Below are positions 8,661 through 17,100 of a stretch of 64,000 nucleotides of DNA, piece by piece. The notes under the pieces are model-generated. The model was not told the origin of the DNA and ran no database searches. It was given only the letters and a program-made list of their open reading frames with translations. Position 1 is the first letter of the stretch, and every line of letters begins with the position of its first letter. Location: assembly GCA_035527845.1 (NCBI GenBank), contig DATKZT010000106.1, positions 1 through 64,000 on the forward strand. Reading direction: 5' to 3'. The translations under genes were made by a program, and so were the position numbers. This stretch comes from JAUWKC01 sp035527845. Lineage in GTDB: Bacteria; Planctomycetota; Phycisphaerae; Sedimentisphaerales; Anaerobacaceae.

Positions 8661-9284
8661 TCAACTATTTGCAAGAAGCTGCTTGAGCAGGGGCTTCAGT
8701 GTTCGGATGGCGTTGCCGCGGTGGGAGATGGCGTTTTTTTCCTCGCGGGTCAGTTGGGCGATGGTTTTGTTCAGGGCCGGAACGAAAAAAACCGGGTCGT
8801 AGCCGAAGCCGTTTTCACCGGTCTCCTCTTCGGCGATAATGCCTTCCAATGTCCCCTCGGTTTCAATCAGGATTTTCTCCGGACTTGCCAGGCACAGGGC
8901 ACAGACGAATCTCGCCGTTCTTTTTTCTGCCGGGACGCCTTCGAGCAGCTTTAGGACCTTGGCCATATTCCTGTGGTCGAGCAGTGTCCTGTCTTTTTCT
9001 TTTGCGCCTGAAAAGCGGGCAGATTTTACGCCCGGCGCACCGTCGAGAGCATCGACGACCAGGCCGGAATCGTCGGCAATGGTCCACAGGCCCGTCGCTT
9101 TCGCATAGCCCGTTGCTTTCTTGCGTGCGTTCTCAGCGAAGGTGGCGCCGTCCTCTTGAATCTCCGCGATGCCTTCAAAATCGGCCAGACCGACCAGCTC
9201 AACATCAATATCCAGCATCGCCTTTAGCTCGGCGATCTTACCCGGATTCGTCGTCGCTACCAGAATCGTGTGTCCCATCCTCAC
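8661..9284 (-). CDS. rdgB: XTP/dITP diphosphatase (RdgB/HAM1)
   Basis: Hydrolyses non-canonical purine triphosphates (dITP, XTP) to monophosphates, cleansing the nucleotide pool. The 207-residue protein has the family signatures: N-terminal ILVATTNPGKIAELKAML, central TIADDSGLVVDALDGAPGVKSARFSG, ENGFGYDPVFFVP, and a C-terminal ISHRGNAIRTL. The GTG start at 9284 overlaps the endonuclease stop (GTGA) and is served by GAGGG about 6 nt upstream; an in-frame ATG at 9278 is possible. Last gene of the argB-argD-argF-methyltransferase-endonuclease-rdgB run. Nothing is damaged. Confidence 0.96.
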   Translation of the reverse strand: MRMGHTILVATTNPGKIAELKAMLDIDVELVGLADFEGIAEIQEDGATFAENARKKATGYAKATGLWTIADDSGLVVDALDGAPGVKSARFSGAKEKDRTLLDHRNMAKVLKLLEGVPAEKRTARFVCALCLASPEKILIETEGTLEGIIAEEETGENGFGYDPVFFVPALNKTIAQLTREEKNAISHRGNAIRTLKPLLKQLLANS

Positions 9285-9931
9285 TTATCACCCTCATCCT
9301 GAAGACGTTTGAGTCGCTCGATTTCCTTCTTGATCTCCTCTATTACTTCAGGATTGTAGATGATTTTCTTCTTGTCTTCTGTGATGGAGATAATGTAGAA
9401 CACCTTTCCGCCCAACTTCTCCGTAAACTTCTGATGTGTCTTCTTCTGAAATTGGAGTTCGTTTATTATCTGAGTGATGTAAGCATACCCGGCCGGTTTG
9501 ATCTGAAGCCCGATGAAGTACTTGCCGACTCTTATCACGAAGTCAACATTGTAGCCGCGGTCCCACTCGTCGGGAGCAGGCTCGACGGGAACGCCCAATT
9601 CATCCTGCAGTCGGCCATAAACAGTCTGAATCTCAGATTGGTATCCATCAAAAGTTCTATTGATAACAAGGTTGACAACAAAACCTATACAGTCGGCCTC
9701 CGTAACACTTGCGATCTCAGCTTGGCATACCTCACTCACCTTTATATATAATTTGCGCCCGAGTTGCACCAGGTGTTCCTTCGTGTATGCATTTTCGTAA
9801 TAGTACGACTCCCATTCTTCCACGGTTTTCGGCGCACATTTTCTAATAAGCTCCGCCACCGGTCCAACCTGCTTCTTACGCGTCAGGCCCCACCTCATAT
9901 TCGCCTGATTGATTATCCACTCTTTTGCCAT
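9281..9931 (-). CDS. MjaI-family type II restriction endonuclease (predicted CTAG specificity)
   Basis: A 216-residue protein that I match to the MjaI restriction endonuclease family, whose founding member cuts CTAG. It opens with KEWIINQANMRWGLTRKKQVGP, typical of that family. The core has a PD-(D/E)xK-like pattern with Asp130 and Gln143-x-Lys145 (NVDFVIRVGKYFIGLQIK). The C-terminus is a charged helix (EVIEEIKKEIERLKRL). The ATG overlaps the methyltransferase stop by one base (TGATG), and its own stop overlaps the rdgB start, so restriction is translationally coupled to modification. Specificity is inferred from family membership. Confidence 0.8.
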   Translation of the reverse strand: MAKEWIINQANMRWGLTRKKQVGPVAELIRKCAPKTVEEWESYYYENAYTKEHLVQLGRKLYIKVSEVCQAEIASVTEADCIGFVVNLVINRTFDGYQSEIQTVYGRLQDELGVPVEPAPDEWDRGYNVDFVIRVGKYFIGLQIKPAGYAYITQIINELQFQKKTHQKFTEKLGGKVFYIISITEDKKKIIYNPEVIEEIKKEIERLKRLQDEGDK

Positions 9932-11220
9932 CAGTTTCTCCCCGCGCTCGCCAAAAACTTATCCCTAAACCTGTAGTCCACGCCTGTATCCACATCAACC
10001 AGGCCTTGCTTTATGAGGTGGGCATTGAGGAATGTCTTGTTCTGTAGATAAAGATAGCAAAGTAGGTTGTTATCGCAGTCGTGTTTAACCGCGTCGAATT
10101 TCATGAAAACCTTTTGGCCACGCGTCTTAGCCCGCAAGAATTCGACGGCTTCACCACTTTTTTCAGGTTTTTCCTTCACGCCGAGCAGCTTCACCTTCAA
10201 ACCGTCTCCCACGATTAATTCCTCGGGTGATATAACCTCCCTCACCCTGTAGTACTCTTGGCGCCTATTGCTGTTGTTGTCGATTTTAGAGCCGAACTGG
10301 AGTTTCCTCGGATCAACTTTCTTGTCGAATTTGACAGGATCTTTGAAGATATACGGCAATCTCCCTATCGCCCCGGCGAAGTCCGTGGGTAGTTTCGCGG
10401 ACCTAAGGACCTCAAACTGTGCGTCCTGAAACAACATCTTCTGTTTGATACCGAGTTTTTCCTCAATGGTAGGCAGGAAGTCGTGGTTCACCTCGTATCC
10501 GATAGAGTTTCTGCCAAGCCTTCTGGCCGCGAGCGAGGTTGTCCCACTGCCAAGAAAGGGATCAAGAACCGTATCATTCACATAGCTGAACATCCTAATC
10601 AGACGTCTGGGTACCTCTTCTGGGAAGGCCGCCAGATGCTTGTACTGTTTTTCCCCCGGAATGTTCCAATGGCCTGTGAAGAGTTGGTTCCACTCCTCCA
10701 CCGTCATTTTGGACTTCTCTTTGGTTTCTTTGCCCACCTTGGGTGCAGTGCCATGTTTCTTGAAGATCAGAATGAACTCGTAATCGAGCTTAAGAATGCC
10801 GTTTCTTGGATGGGGAAATGAACCCATTATTGTTGCACCGCCGGTGGTGTTGCACGTTGTGACCTTTTGCCAAATGATTGCCCCCATGTAGTCAAACCCG
10901 ACCGTTTCACAGAATTTTATTATCTCAGTCCTGATGGGAATAACCTTGTATCTTCCGTAATAGACGGAGCGTGCAAACTGGTCGCCGATATTGACGCACA
11001 ACCTACAGCCTTTGTGTAAGACTCGGTGACACTCTTTCCAGACGAGATTTAGATTGTTGATGTAATCCTCGTAGCTGTCGTCAAAACCTATTTGGCTGCC
11101 GTTTCCGTAATCTTTGAGCTGCCAGTATGGTGGGGATGTAATTACAAGATGGACGGATTCGTCCGCCACCTCTGTCATGCACCTCGAATCCCCTATCACT
11201 ATTTTGTGGTGTGTTTTCAT
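9931..11220 (-). CDS. DNA methyltransferase (N4-cytosine type) with C-terminal SNase-like domain
   Basis: Protective methyltransferase of the MjaI-like restriction-modification pair. Motif IV (SPPYWQLKDY, residues 29-38) precedes the AdoMet-binding motif I (DPFLGSGTT, 220-228), the beta-class order; SPPY suggests N4-cytosine methylation. A second domain at about residues 322-427 resembles the staphylococcal nuclease OB-fold (LKVKLLGVKEKPEKSGEAVEFLR...LLCYLYL...HLIKQGLVDVD). The acidic and arginine residues used by active SNase appear replaced: the Arg before LLG is Lys, and the Asp-Thr-Pro-Glu region reads KEKPE. It may therefore serve binding rather than cleavage. The ATG overlaps the argF stop (ATGA). 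At 429 residues it is longer than a minimal methyltransferase because of this domain. Confidence 0.85.
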   Translation of the reverse strand: MKTHHKIVIGDSRCMTEVADESVHLVITSPPYWQLKDYGNGSQIGFDDSYEDYINNLNLVWKECHRVLHKGCRLCVNIGDQFARSVYYGRYKVIPIRTEIIKFCETVGFDYMGAIIWQKVTTCNTTGGATIMGSFPHPRNGILKLDYEFILIFKKHGTAPKVGKETKEKSKMTVEEWNQLFTGHWNIPGEKQYKHLAAFPEEVPRRLIRMFSYVNDTVLDPFLGSGTTSLAARRLGRNSIGYEVNHDFLPTIEEKLGIKQKMLFQDAQFEVLRSAKLPTDFAGAIGRLPYIFKDPVKFDKKVDPRKLQFGSKIDNNSNRRQEYYRVREVISPEELIVGDGLKVKLLGVKEKPEKSGEAVEFLRAKTRGQKVFMKFDAVKHDCDNNLLCYLYLQNKTFLNAHLIKQGLVDVDTGVDYRFRDKFLASAGRN

Positions 11221-12131
11221 TGGCTCATGAGTTTTTTCAATAGTGCTCTCTGGAAGTGTAGGCGGTTTTCAGCCTGGTCGAAGATGATGGAGTTTTTCGA
11301 CTCGGCGACGTCGTCGGTGATTTCATAGCCGCGATAGGCGGGCAGACAGTGCATAATCTTTGCGTCCGCCGGTGCGGATTTGAGCAGCTCGGCGTTAACC
11401 TGAAAACCGGCAAAGTCCCTGATGCGCTTCTGCTTTTCGTTTTCCTGGCCCATACTAACCCAGGTGTCGGTGTAAATAATATCGGCGTCCGCAACCGCCT
11501 CGGTGGGGTCATTCGTCCGGCAGACACACTGGGGTGCCATCCCGTTTGCAGTCTCAACAGCCTCGTCATCCAGCTCGTAACCCGCCGGCGAAGCGACGGT
11601 CATTTTCATACCCAGTTTTGCGCATGCAAAGGCCAGAGAGCGTGCGACATTGTTACCGTCGCCGACGTAAGCGACTTTCACGCCTTCCAGCCGGCCGCAA
11701 TGCTCCTGAATGGTCAATACGTCCGACATTGCCTGGCACGGATGCGACCAGTCCGTCAGCGCGTTTATCACAGGCACCGTCGCAAAGGCCGCCAATTCGG
11801 TGACGGCGCTGTGCTCGAACGTTCGCGCCATAATCCCGTCAACGTACCGACTGAGCACCCTCGCCATATCTTTAATAGGCTCGCGTTTGCCGATGCCGCC
11901 GATGTCTTCGGGCTTGACGTAAATCGCCTCGCCGCCGAGGTCCGTCATGGCCACGTGAAAGCTCATCCTCGTTCGCAGGCTGGGCTTTTCGAAAAGCATG
12001 GCCAGCACCTTGCCGGAAAGACACAGGTCCCTGCCGCCGGAAGCATACAGGGTCTTTAGCTTGCTGCTCTCGGCGAGCAATTCTTTTAGCTGTTCGGTGG
12101 TACAGTCTCTTATGCAAAGGAAGTCTTTCAT
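11217..12131 (-). CDS. argF: Ornithine carbamoyltransferase
   Basis: Converts ornithine and carbamoyl phosphate to citrulline in arginine biosynthesis. The 304-residue protein has the carbamoyl-phosphate motif SLRTR (51-55), the HPCQ motif (130-133) and the ornithine-loop HCLPAYRGYEI near residue 265. An N-acetylornithine or putrescine carbamoyltransferase is less likely given the argB-argD context. The ATG overlaps the argD stop by 4 nt (ATGA), and its own stop overlaps the methyltransferase ATG. Length and motifs are normal. Confidence 0.96.
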   Translation of the reverse strand: MKDFLCIRDCTTEQLKELLAESSKLKTLYASGGRDLCLSGKVLAMLFEKPSLRTRMSFHVAMTDLGGEAIYVKPEDIGGIGKREPIKDMARVLSRYVDGIMARTFEHSAVTELAAFATVPVINALTDWSHPCQAMSDVLTIQEHCGRLEGVKVAYVGDGNNVARSLAFACAKLGMKMTVASPAGYELDDEAVETANGMAPQCVCRTNDPTEAVADADIIYTDTWVSMGQENEKQKRIRDFAGFQVNAELLKSAPADAKIMHCLPAYRGYEITDDVAESKNSIIFDQAENRLHFQRALLKKLMSQ

Positions 12132-13312
12132 GTCGCACTCTCGCTCAAAACGCTGTCAAAAATCTCGATCGCCTTATCGACCTGCTCGCGCGTGGCAATC
12201 ATCGGCACCATGAACCGTATCACCGTACCCTGCGTGCAGTTTATCCTCAGACCTCTTTCGAGGCATTTATCGACGATTTCGCTGCCCGAGCTTGTCAGTT
12301 GGACGCCAATCATCAGGCCCACGCCGCGGACGCTGTCGATGATCAAATGTTTCTGCTTCAACTGTTCGAGCTTTTCTTTGGTGTATTGGCCTATCTGCAC
12401 GGCGTTCTCTATAAGATTCTCCTCTTCTATCGCCTCGATAACCGCAACCGCCGCGGCACAGACCAGGGCGTTGCCCCCAAAGGTCGAGGCGTGTTTGCCC
12501 GGAACCAGCGAATCGGCGACTTCGGCTTTGGCCATCATCGCACCGATTGCCACGCCGCCGCCCAGCGCCTTTGCCATCGTCAGAATATCCGGCTCGACGT
12601 CGAAATGCTGATAGGCGAACCATTTGCCGGTTCTGCCTATTCCCGTTGTCACCTCGTCGAAAATAAGCACTGCCCCTTTTTCATCGCACAGTTGCCGGAT
12701 TCTCTGCAGATACTCCTTCGCAGCCGGATTTATTCCGCCCTCACCCTGAATGGGCTCGACCATGACCGCCGCCACCTCGTCGCTAAAGGCCGACTCCAGC
12801 GCGCCGATGTCGTTGAACGGCACGTAAACAAAGCCCGGCAGCAGCGGCAGCAGCCCTTCGTGGTGCTTTGGCTGAGCCGTCGCCGTTAGCGTCGCGAAGG
12901 TGCGACCATGAAAGCTGCCCTCGGCGGTAATGAACTTATATTTTTCGGGCGCGGTGTAGAGGCGGGCGAGCTTCATGGCCGCCTCGTTTGCCTCGGCGCC
13001 GCTGTTGCAGAAGAAGCACTTGCCGCCGAAGGCACGCTCACTCAACAGCTTCGCCAGTTTACCCTGCGGCTCCGAATAGAAAGTGTTGTCGATGTGCAGG
13101 AGCCTGCCCGCCTGGTCGCGTATCGCCTCGACAACCTTCGGGTGACAGTGCCCTATCGAGCTGACCGCCCAGCCCGGGAACATGTCCAGTATCTTGTTGC
13201 CGTCGGCATCATAGCAGTAGCAGCCCTCGCCTTTGACGATGACGCGCGGAAGGCGATTGTAATTGCCGATAACGTACTTGTCAAACAAATCGATTGTTTC
13301 CTGAGTAGTCAT
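12128..13312 (-). CDS. argD: Acetylornithine aminotransferase
   Basis: A class-III PLP aminotransferase converting N-acetylglutamate semialdehyde to N-acetylornithine. In the 394 residues I see GHCHPKVVEAIRDQ, the substrate-side FCNSGAEANEAAMKLAR, VEPIQGEGG, the PLP-binding DEVTTGIGRTGK (Asp219) and the Schiff-base lysine Lys248 in ILTMAKALGGG, all as expected for ArgD. Its position between argB and argF supports the biosynthetic rather than a catabolic ornithine/GABA role. Coupled to argF by a 4-nt overlap. Confidence 0.96.
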   Translation of the reverse strand: MTTQETIDLFDKYVIGNYNRLPRVIVKGEGCYCYDADGNKILDMFPGWAVSSIGHCHPKVVEAIRDQAGRLLHIDNTFYSEPQGKLAKLLSERAFGGKCFFCNSGAEANEAAMKLARLYTAPEKYKFITAEGSFHGRTFATLTATAQPKHHEGLLPLLPGFVYVPFNDIGALESAFSDEVAAVMVEPIQGEGGINPAAKEYLQRIRQLCDEKGAVLIFDEVTTGIGRTGKWFAYQHFDVEPDILTMAKALGGGVAIGAMMAKAEVADSLVPGKHASTFGGNALVCAAAVAVIEAIEEENLIENAVQIGQYTKEKLEQLKQKHLIIDSVRGVGLMIGVQLTSSGSEIVDKCLERGLRINCTQGTVIRFMVPMIATREQVDKAIEIFDSVLSESAT

Positions 13313-13386
13313 TATCCGTATATCTCCACTGCAAATTCGTTGTTGATACCGCGGGCGAGAAACCCGCCTCTTATGCCTTACGTGAT

Positions 13387-14328
13387 TCAGCTCTTGGGCC
13401 TTCGCCTGTCCTTTATTTTCCTTCTGTCTCCCGCGGCTTTCCTTCTGTCACTCGACTTGATTATCTGCGTACCGATGCCCTTGTCGGTATAGATTTCGAG
13501 CAGCAATGAATGCGGGATTCGGCCGTCGATAATATGCGTCTTTCTGACCCCGCCATCGAGGGCCATCAGGCAGGCCTCGACCTTCGGGAACATCGCGTCG
13601 GTGATGATTTCCGTATCAATCATTTCCTTGATCTGCGCCTCGTCCGCGCTCGATACTCTGCTGGCGGGGTCCTTGAGGTCCCTAAGTATGCCGTGGGTGT
13701 CACTGACGACCACGAGCTTTTCGGCGGCTACGGCCGCGGCCACCTTGCCGGCCGCGCTGTCGGCGTTGACGTTCAGCTTGCCGCCCGTTTTGTTCAGGGC
13801 AATCGTCGCAACTACCGGTATAGTCCCGCCGGCACAGAGGGTCTTGAGCAGGTTCGCATTGACTCCGACAACCTGGCCCACCAGGCCGAGGTCGAGCTTT
13901 CGCCCGTTTTCACCCGGCAGCCGCAAGGTCTCAGCGAACAGGACGCAACTGCTCAGTGAGTGCAGCCCCATCGGCTCACAGCCCAATTCGGTCAGAGCCT
14001 GGCAAATGGGGGCATTGACCTTATGTACCAGCGTATGCTCGGCTATGGTCAGGGTACGTTCATCGGTGTACCGCCGGCCCTGGACCCACACGGGCTCCAG
14101 GCCCGCCTCGTTCATGGCTTTTGTAATGGCCTTGCCGCCGCCGTGGACGATGATCGGCTGCATCCCCACCGTGTCCATAAAGGCTATATCGGTGAGCAGC
14201 TTCTTTCGCAGCTCGGCATCGTCGAGGACACTGCCGCCCAGCTTGACAACCACTATGCGGTTGGCAAAACTGCGGATGTATTCCATCGCCTCGATAAGGG
14301 CGCCTGCTTTTGCAATAGCTTCTTCCAC
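13387..14328 (-). CDS. argB: Acetylglutamate kinase
   Basis: Phosphorylates N-acetylglutamate, the second step of arginine synthesis. Signatures are VVVKLGGSVLDD, PIIVHGGGKAITKAM and LNVNADSAAGKVAAAV in a protein of 313 residues from the chosen start. I prefer GTG 14328 over the in-frame ATG 14367 because CAGGAG lies 8 nt upstream of the GTG and the family normally begins at 'EEAIAKAGALIEAMEYIR'. It ends in an unusually basic Arg/Lys tail (DRRKAAGDRRKIKDRRR). It heads the argB-argD-argF operon, with 74 bp before argD. Arginine feedback control is plausible but not shown. Confidence 0.95.
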   Translation of the reverse strand: MEEAIAKAGALIEAMEYIRSFANRIVVVKLGGSVLDDAELRKKLLTDIAFMDTVGMQPIIVHGGGKAITKAMNEAGLEPVWVQGRRYTDERTLTIAEHTLVHKVNAPICQALTELGCEPMGLHSLSSCVLFAETLRLPGENGRKLDLGLVGQVVGVNANLLKTLCAGGTIPVVATIALNKTGGKLNVNADSAAGKVAAAVAAEKLVVVSDTHGILRDLKDPASRVSSADEAQIKEMIDTEIITDAMFPKVEACLMALDGGVRKTHIIDGRIPHSLLLEIYTDKGIGTQIIKSSDRRKAAGDRRKIKDRRRPKS

Positions 14329-14490
14329 CTGTCTGACTCCTGAAAAACGATGACCGGACGGAAGCAATAAGTCTATGAACGCCGACAGTGCCCGTCAAGC
14401 AATATTTGCCCACGCTTAAGCACCAGCCAGGCCGGTCAGCACCCCGCCGAACATTGACCGGCGGTTCCCGTACATCTTAATATAGGAACT

Positions 14491-15150
14491 ATGGGCGTTG
14501 ATATGAGTTTGTTGATAAGTCACGGTCTAATGATATTAGCCACACCCTGGCTGAGCGTATGCTGCGCATTGGCGTTGAATGGATGTTCGGAGAAGAAAAT
14601 GGCAAAAGACATCAGTAGTCCCAAAGAACAGAAAAGCGCTGTGCAAACCGCTCCGGAGCCGGGCTCGGCAGGCGGCTTTGAAAAGGCGACGTTCGCAGCG
14701 GGATGCTTCTGGGGCGTCGAGGCGGCGTTCAGACAGATAAAAGGGGTCGTCTCAACCAGCGTTGGATATACGGGCGGGCATTTCGAAAAGCCGACATATC
14801 GCGACGTCTGCTCCGACAGGACGGGCCATGCCGAGGCGGTCGAGGTCATCTACGACCCCAGGCAGGTATCTTACGAACGGCTTCTTGAAGTGTTTTGGAA
14901 CATCCACGACCCGACTACTCCCAACCGGCAGGGCCCCGACGTCGGCAGCCAGTACCGCTCAGCGATTTTCTATCACGGCGAAAGCCAGCTCAAAGCTGCC
15001 GAAGCCTCAAAGGAAAGTCTTGAGAGATCACGTCGCTTCAGAAGGCCGATAGTGACAGAGATTACACCGGCATCGACCTTCTACCGCGCGGAAGAATATC
15101 ACCAGCAGTATCTCGAAAAACAGGGCCGCGCCTCGTGCCATCTGCCCTGA
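14491..15150 (+). CDS. msrA: Peptide methionine-S-sulfoxide reductase, probable lipoprotein
   Basis: Repairs oxidised methionine (S-sulfoxide) in proteins. The catalytic GCFWG motif holds Cys72, and SVGYTGGHFEKPTYRDVCSDRTGHAEAV, GSQYRSAIFY and FYRAEEYHQQYL are all typical. The N-terminus carries a hydrophobic leader ending LNGCSE (Cys32), which fits a lipobox, so the enzyme is probably exported and lipid-anchored. Exported MsrA forms exist in several phyla. An upstream start at 14491 or at the ATG 12 nt later are both possible. It is divergent from argB, convergent with the next minus-strand gene, and stands alone. Confidence 0.95.
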   Translation: MGVDMSLLISHGLMILATPWLSVCCALALNGCSEKKMAKDISSPKEQKSAVQTAPEPGSAGGFEKATFAAGCFWGVEAAFRQIKGVVSTSVGYTGGHFEKPTYRDVCSDRTGHAEAVEVIYDPRQVSYERLLEVFWNIHDPTTPNRQGPDVGSQYRSAIFYHGESQLKAAEASKESLERSRRFRRPIVTEITPASTFYRAEEYHQQYLEKQGRASCHLP

Positions 15151-15163
15151 AAAGTTCTAATTC

Positions 15164-15577
15164 TCATTTCTCGTCTTCGATTCCTTCTTTTCGCTTCCAG
15201 CGCAGATTCAGGAAGTAGGCTATTCCGATGACCAGTCCCATCCCGGGTAAAAAGCCGATGAGCAACGCGCCCACATCGACGACGGAATGTATTCGGCCCA
15301 TGATGAAGAACACCGTGAAAATACCGATGATTCCGCCGATGCAGATGCTCAACCATCTTGTCTTGAAACCGGGGTCAAAGACGCCTTTGTTTGCGAATGC
15401 GATGAATCCGTAGAGACTGGCGATAAAAAAGATGGCCATAAAGTCCCAGAACTCTCGGGGGTGCTGCCTGAGAATCAGCAACCGATAATTAAGGGATATC
15501 AACGTCAATACGTACCAGATAAGAAATACTCTTCTTGCAATATGGTTGATGGTGGTCTCAATGCGTTCATCCTTCAT
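15164..15577 (-). CDS. Four-helix membrane protein paired with an HTH regulator
   Basis: About 137 residues from ATG 15577, beginning MKDERIETTINHIARRVF and containing four hydrophobic segments (LIWYVLTLISLNY, FMAIFFIASLYGFIAF, LSICIGGIIGIFTVFFIMG, ALLIGFLPGMGLVIGIAYF). The 'DERxxxxxxxI' opening followed by paired helices matches small DUF membrane proteins that regularly accompany YozG-like regulators; I cannot give a function. A longer frame extends to 15667 but would overlap the regulator almost fully. The chosen start overlaps the regulator's stop by 11 nt, implying co-expression. Confidence 0.8.
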   Translation of the reverse strand: MKDERIETTINHIARRVFLIWYVLTLISLNYRLLILRQHPREFWDFMAIFFIASLYGFIAFANKGVFDPGFKTRWLSICIGGIIGIFTVFFIMGRIHSVVDVGALLIGFLPGMGLVIGIAYFLNLRWKRKEGIEDEK

Positions 15578-15779
15578 GTTCGGATTCCTCCCAGAATAGG
15601 TCGTTGAGGGTTTTGTCGAGCGCCTTGGCGATGGCGATGCATAGATGCAAGGTGGGATTGTACCCACCGTTTTCGATGAGGCCGATGGTCTGGCGTGTGA
15701 CGCCCACTTTTTCCGCTAATTCGGCTTGCGTGAGGTTGTGCTCCACTCGGGCCAGCTTTAACTTGATTCTTGGATTCAC
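15567..15779 (-). CDS. XRE-family HTH transcriptional regulator (YozG/YhaF-like)
   Basis: A 70-residue minimal helix-turn-helix protein: LARVEHNLTQAELAEKVGVTRQTIGLIENGGYNPTLHLCIAIAKAL, with the usual C-terminal LDKTLNDLFWEE. It starts at GTG with AAGGAG 5 nt upstream. It is coupled to the membrane-protein gene. The promoter region carries two 15-bp direct repeats over and downstream of the -10 box, so autorepression is likely. In known relatives, such regulators control the adjoining membrane protein; the signal sensed here is unknown. Confidence 0.9.
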   Translation of the reverse strand: MNPRIKLKLARVEHNLTQAELAEKVGVTRQTIGLIENGGYNPTLHLCIAIAKALDKTLNDLFWEESEHEG

Positions 15780-15808
15780 TTTGACTCCTTGTGACTTCTT
15801 TATATGGT

Positions 15809-15860
15809 ATAAAGCAATACATAGCTTGCATAAAGTAATACATAATTGTCATAATGTCAA
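15809..15860 (-). promoter_or_regulatory. Promoter with direct-repeat operator for the HTH/membrane-protein pair
   Basis: On the minus strand TTGACA (15860-15855), a 17-bp spacer and TACTTT (15837-15832) form a good sigma-70 promoter. Two 15-bp direct repeats, ATAAAGCAATACATA (15809-15823) and the same with one change (15830-15844), are exactly 21 bp apart (two helical turns) and cover the -10 and early transcribed region. This is the classic placement for a dimeric repressor. Confidence 0.7.
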
Positions 15861-16181
15861 CTATATTTTGCACCAAAAATACGGTATGGTAGGTAAATCT
15901 TTATTTGGACGAGACTTACAAGTGAAAATCTTTTTGTAAGAATTATGATAACGGGAACAAGGACAAATGATTTGAATGAATTTGCCAAGCGAGTGGCAGA
16001 TGCATTAGCTGCCCGTTGCGGCTTCTATGAAGCGGGAATCCAGGAATAAGACAGGCTGAGGCGAAGCCTCGATCAGATTATCGCCCAACGACTCACCAAA
16101 GGTAGCTTGGCTGTGTGAAATAAGAGATTCTTTCGCCCACTAGGTTTCCACTTTTAGGACATTATGTAAGGAAGCGAGCAG
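15861..16181. other. Intergenic region with a 34-codon frame
   Basis: A plus-strand frame at 15945-16049 reads NDLNEFAKRVADALAARCGF, which looks protein-like but has no clear ribosome-binding site. It may be a small protein or a gene remnant. A short hairpin GAGGC-GAA-GCCTC lies at 16058-16070. Otherwise nothing is recognised. Confidence 0.3.
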
Positions 16182-16733
16182 CTACTTGTGCCCTGCGTTG
16201 TTGGGGGCCGCTGCGAAGAGGCAGTCGCGGTCCCTGATGACCTCAGCGTAGCAACTGGCAATATTTCTGACCATCTCGTGGGGGACAACCTTTATCTTAG
16301 ACTTGAGCCAGTCCGCCTGTCCGTCGAAATACTCCTGCAGATGAGCGATCTTTTCCGCACCAAGCTGCTTCCTCTCGTCAATGGGCCGACGTCCCAAAGC
16401 AATCACCACCGACACGCCGTCCGGTTCGAGCCGGCGCCTTAGCTCACAGACCCTGCACTTCTCGTCGCACCCCACGCATGTCACCAGCCCCACCAGCTCG
16501 TCGAACCTGACGAGCGTGCCGCACTTCGTACACTTCAGGTCGAAATGGAACGTGGGGTCCGCCTCCATGAAATCCCAGAAATGGTCACCCTCATGTGACT
16601 CCTCAAGAGGCGCCTTGTCATGAAAGCAGAAGCATGTGGATACCTTCCCGCAGTGGAAGCACTTCTTCACCACAATCATACCGCCGGCCACATTAACCAT
16701 TTCCCAGACATGTGAGCATTTTCCTTCAGACAT
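16182..16733 (-). CDS. Cysteine-rich zinc-ribbon protein of unknown function
   Basis: A 183-residue soluble protein with multiple paired cysteines: CFHCGKVSTCFCFH near residue 25, CTKCG near 68, and CVGCDEKCRVCELRRRL near 85. The spacing suggests two or more zinc-binding ribbons in the N-terminal half; the C-terminal half is a helical region (LQEYFDGQADWLKSKIKVVPHEMVRNI). I do not recognise a named family. Single-gene unit, divergent from the sigma-factor gene. A role in nucleic-acid or protein binding is only a guess from the ribbons. Confidence 0.75.
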   Translation of the reverse strand: MSEGKCSHVWEMVNVAGGMIVVKKCFHCGKVSTCFCFHDKAPLEESHEGDHFWDFMEADPTFHFDLKCTKCGTLVRFDELVGLVTCVGCDEKCRVCELRRRLEPDGVSVVIALGRRPIDERKQLGAEKIAHLQEYFDGQADWLKSKIKVVPHEMVRNIASCYAEVIRDRDCLFAAAPNNAGHK

Positions 16734-17100
16734 ATCTGCCTCGCATATCTTTTGCCTTAAACTCTTTTCGAACCGCTGTTCTCGGTCGCGGGCACAAATT
16801 ACCCCACATATATATATTCTACCTGAAACCCCCTTTGCCCTTCACAAAAAAAGCTAATACAGGCAATCGAATACGCTAATCCCTGAAAGAATCCCAAAAT
16901 ACTGGTTGGGGGCGGTCTTTGCGCCGGCTTGGACCGCACGTATGCTTCAACCGGGAATTCAAGATTGTCCCTGCCCCGGCACACGGATGAAATCCGCTCG
17001 ACTAATTCCGGAACAAAACGCGAATTTTTGTCATCTTTGGCCGACTAAGGACTCTATAATAGTGAGACCGAATATACGCCGATTTTGTGAGGTTAGCACC

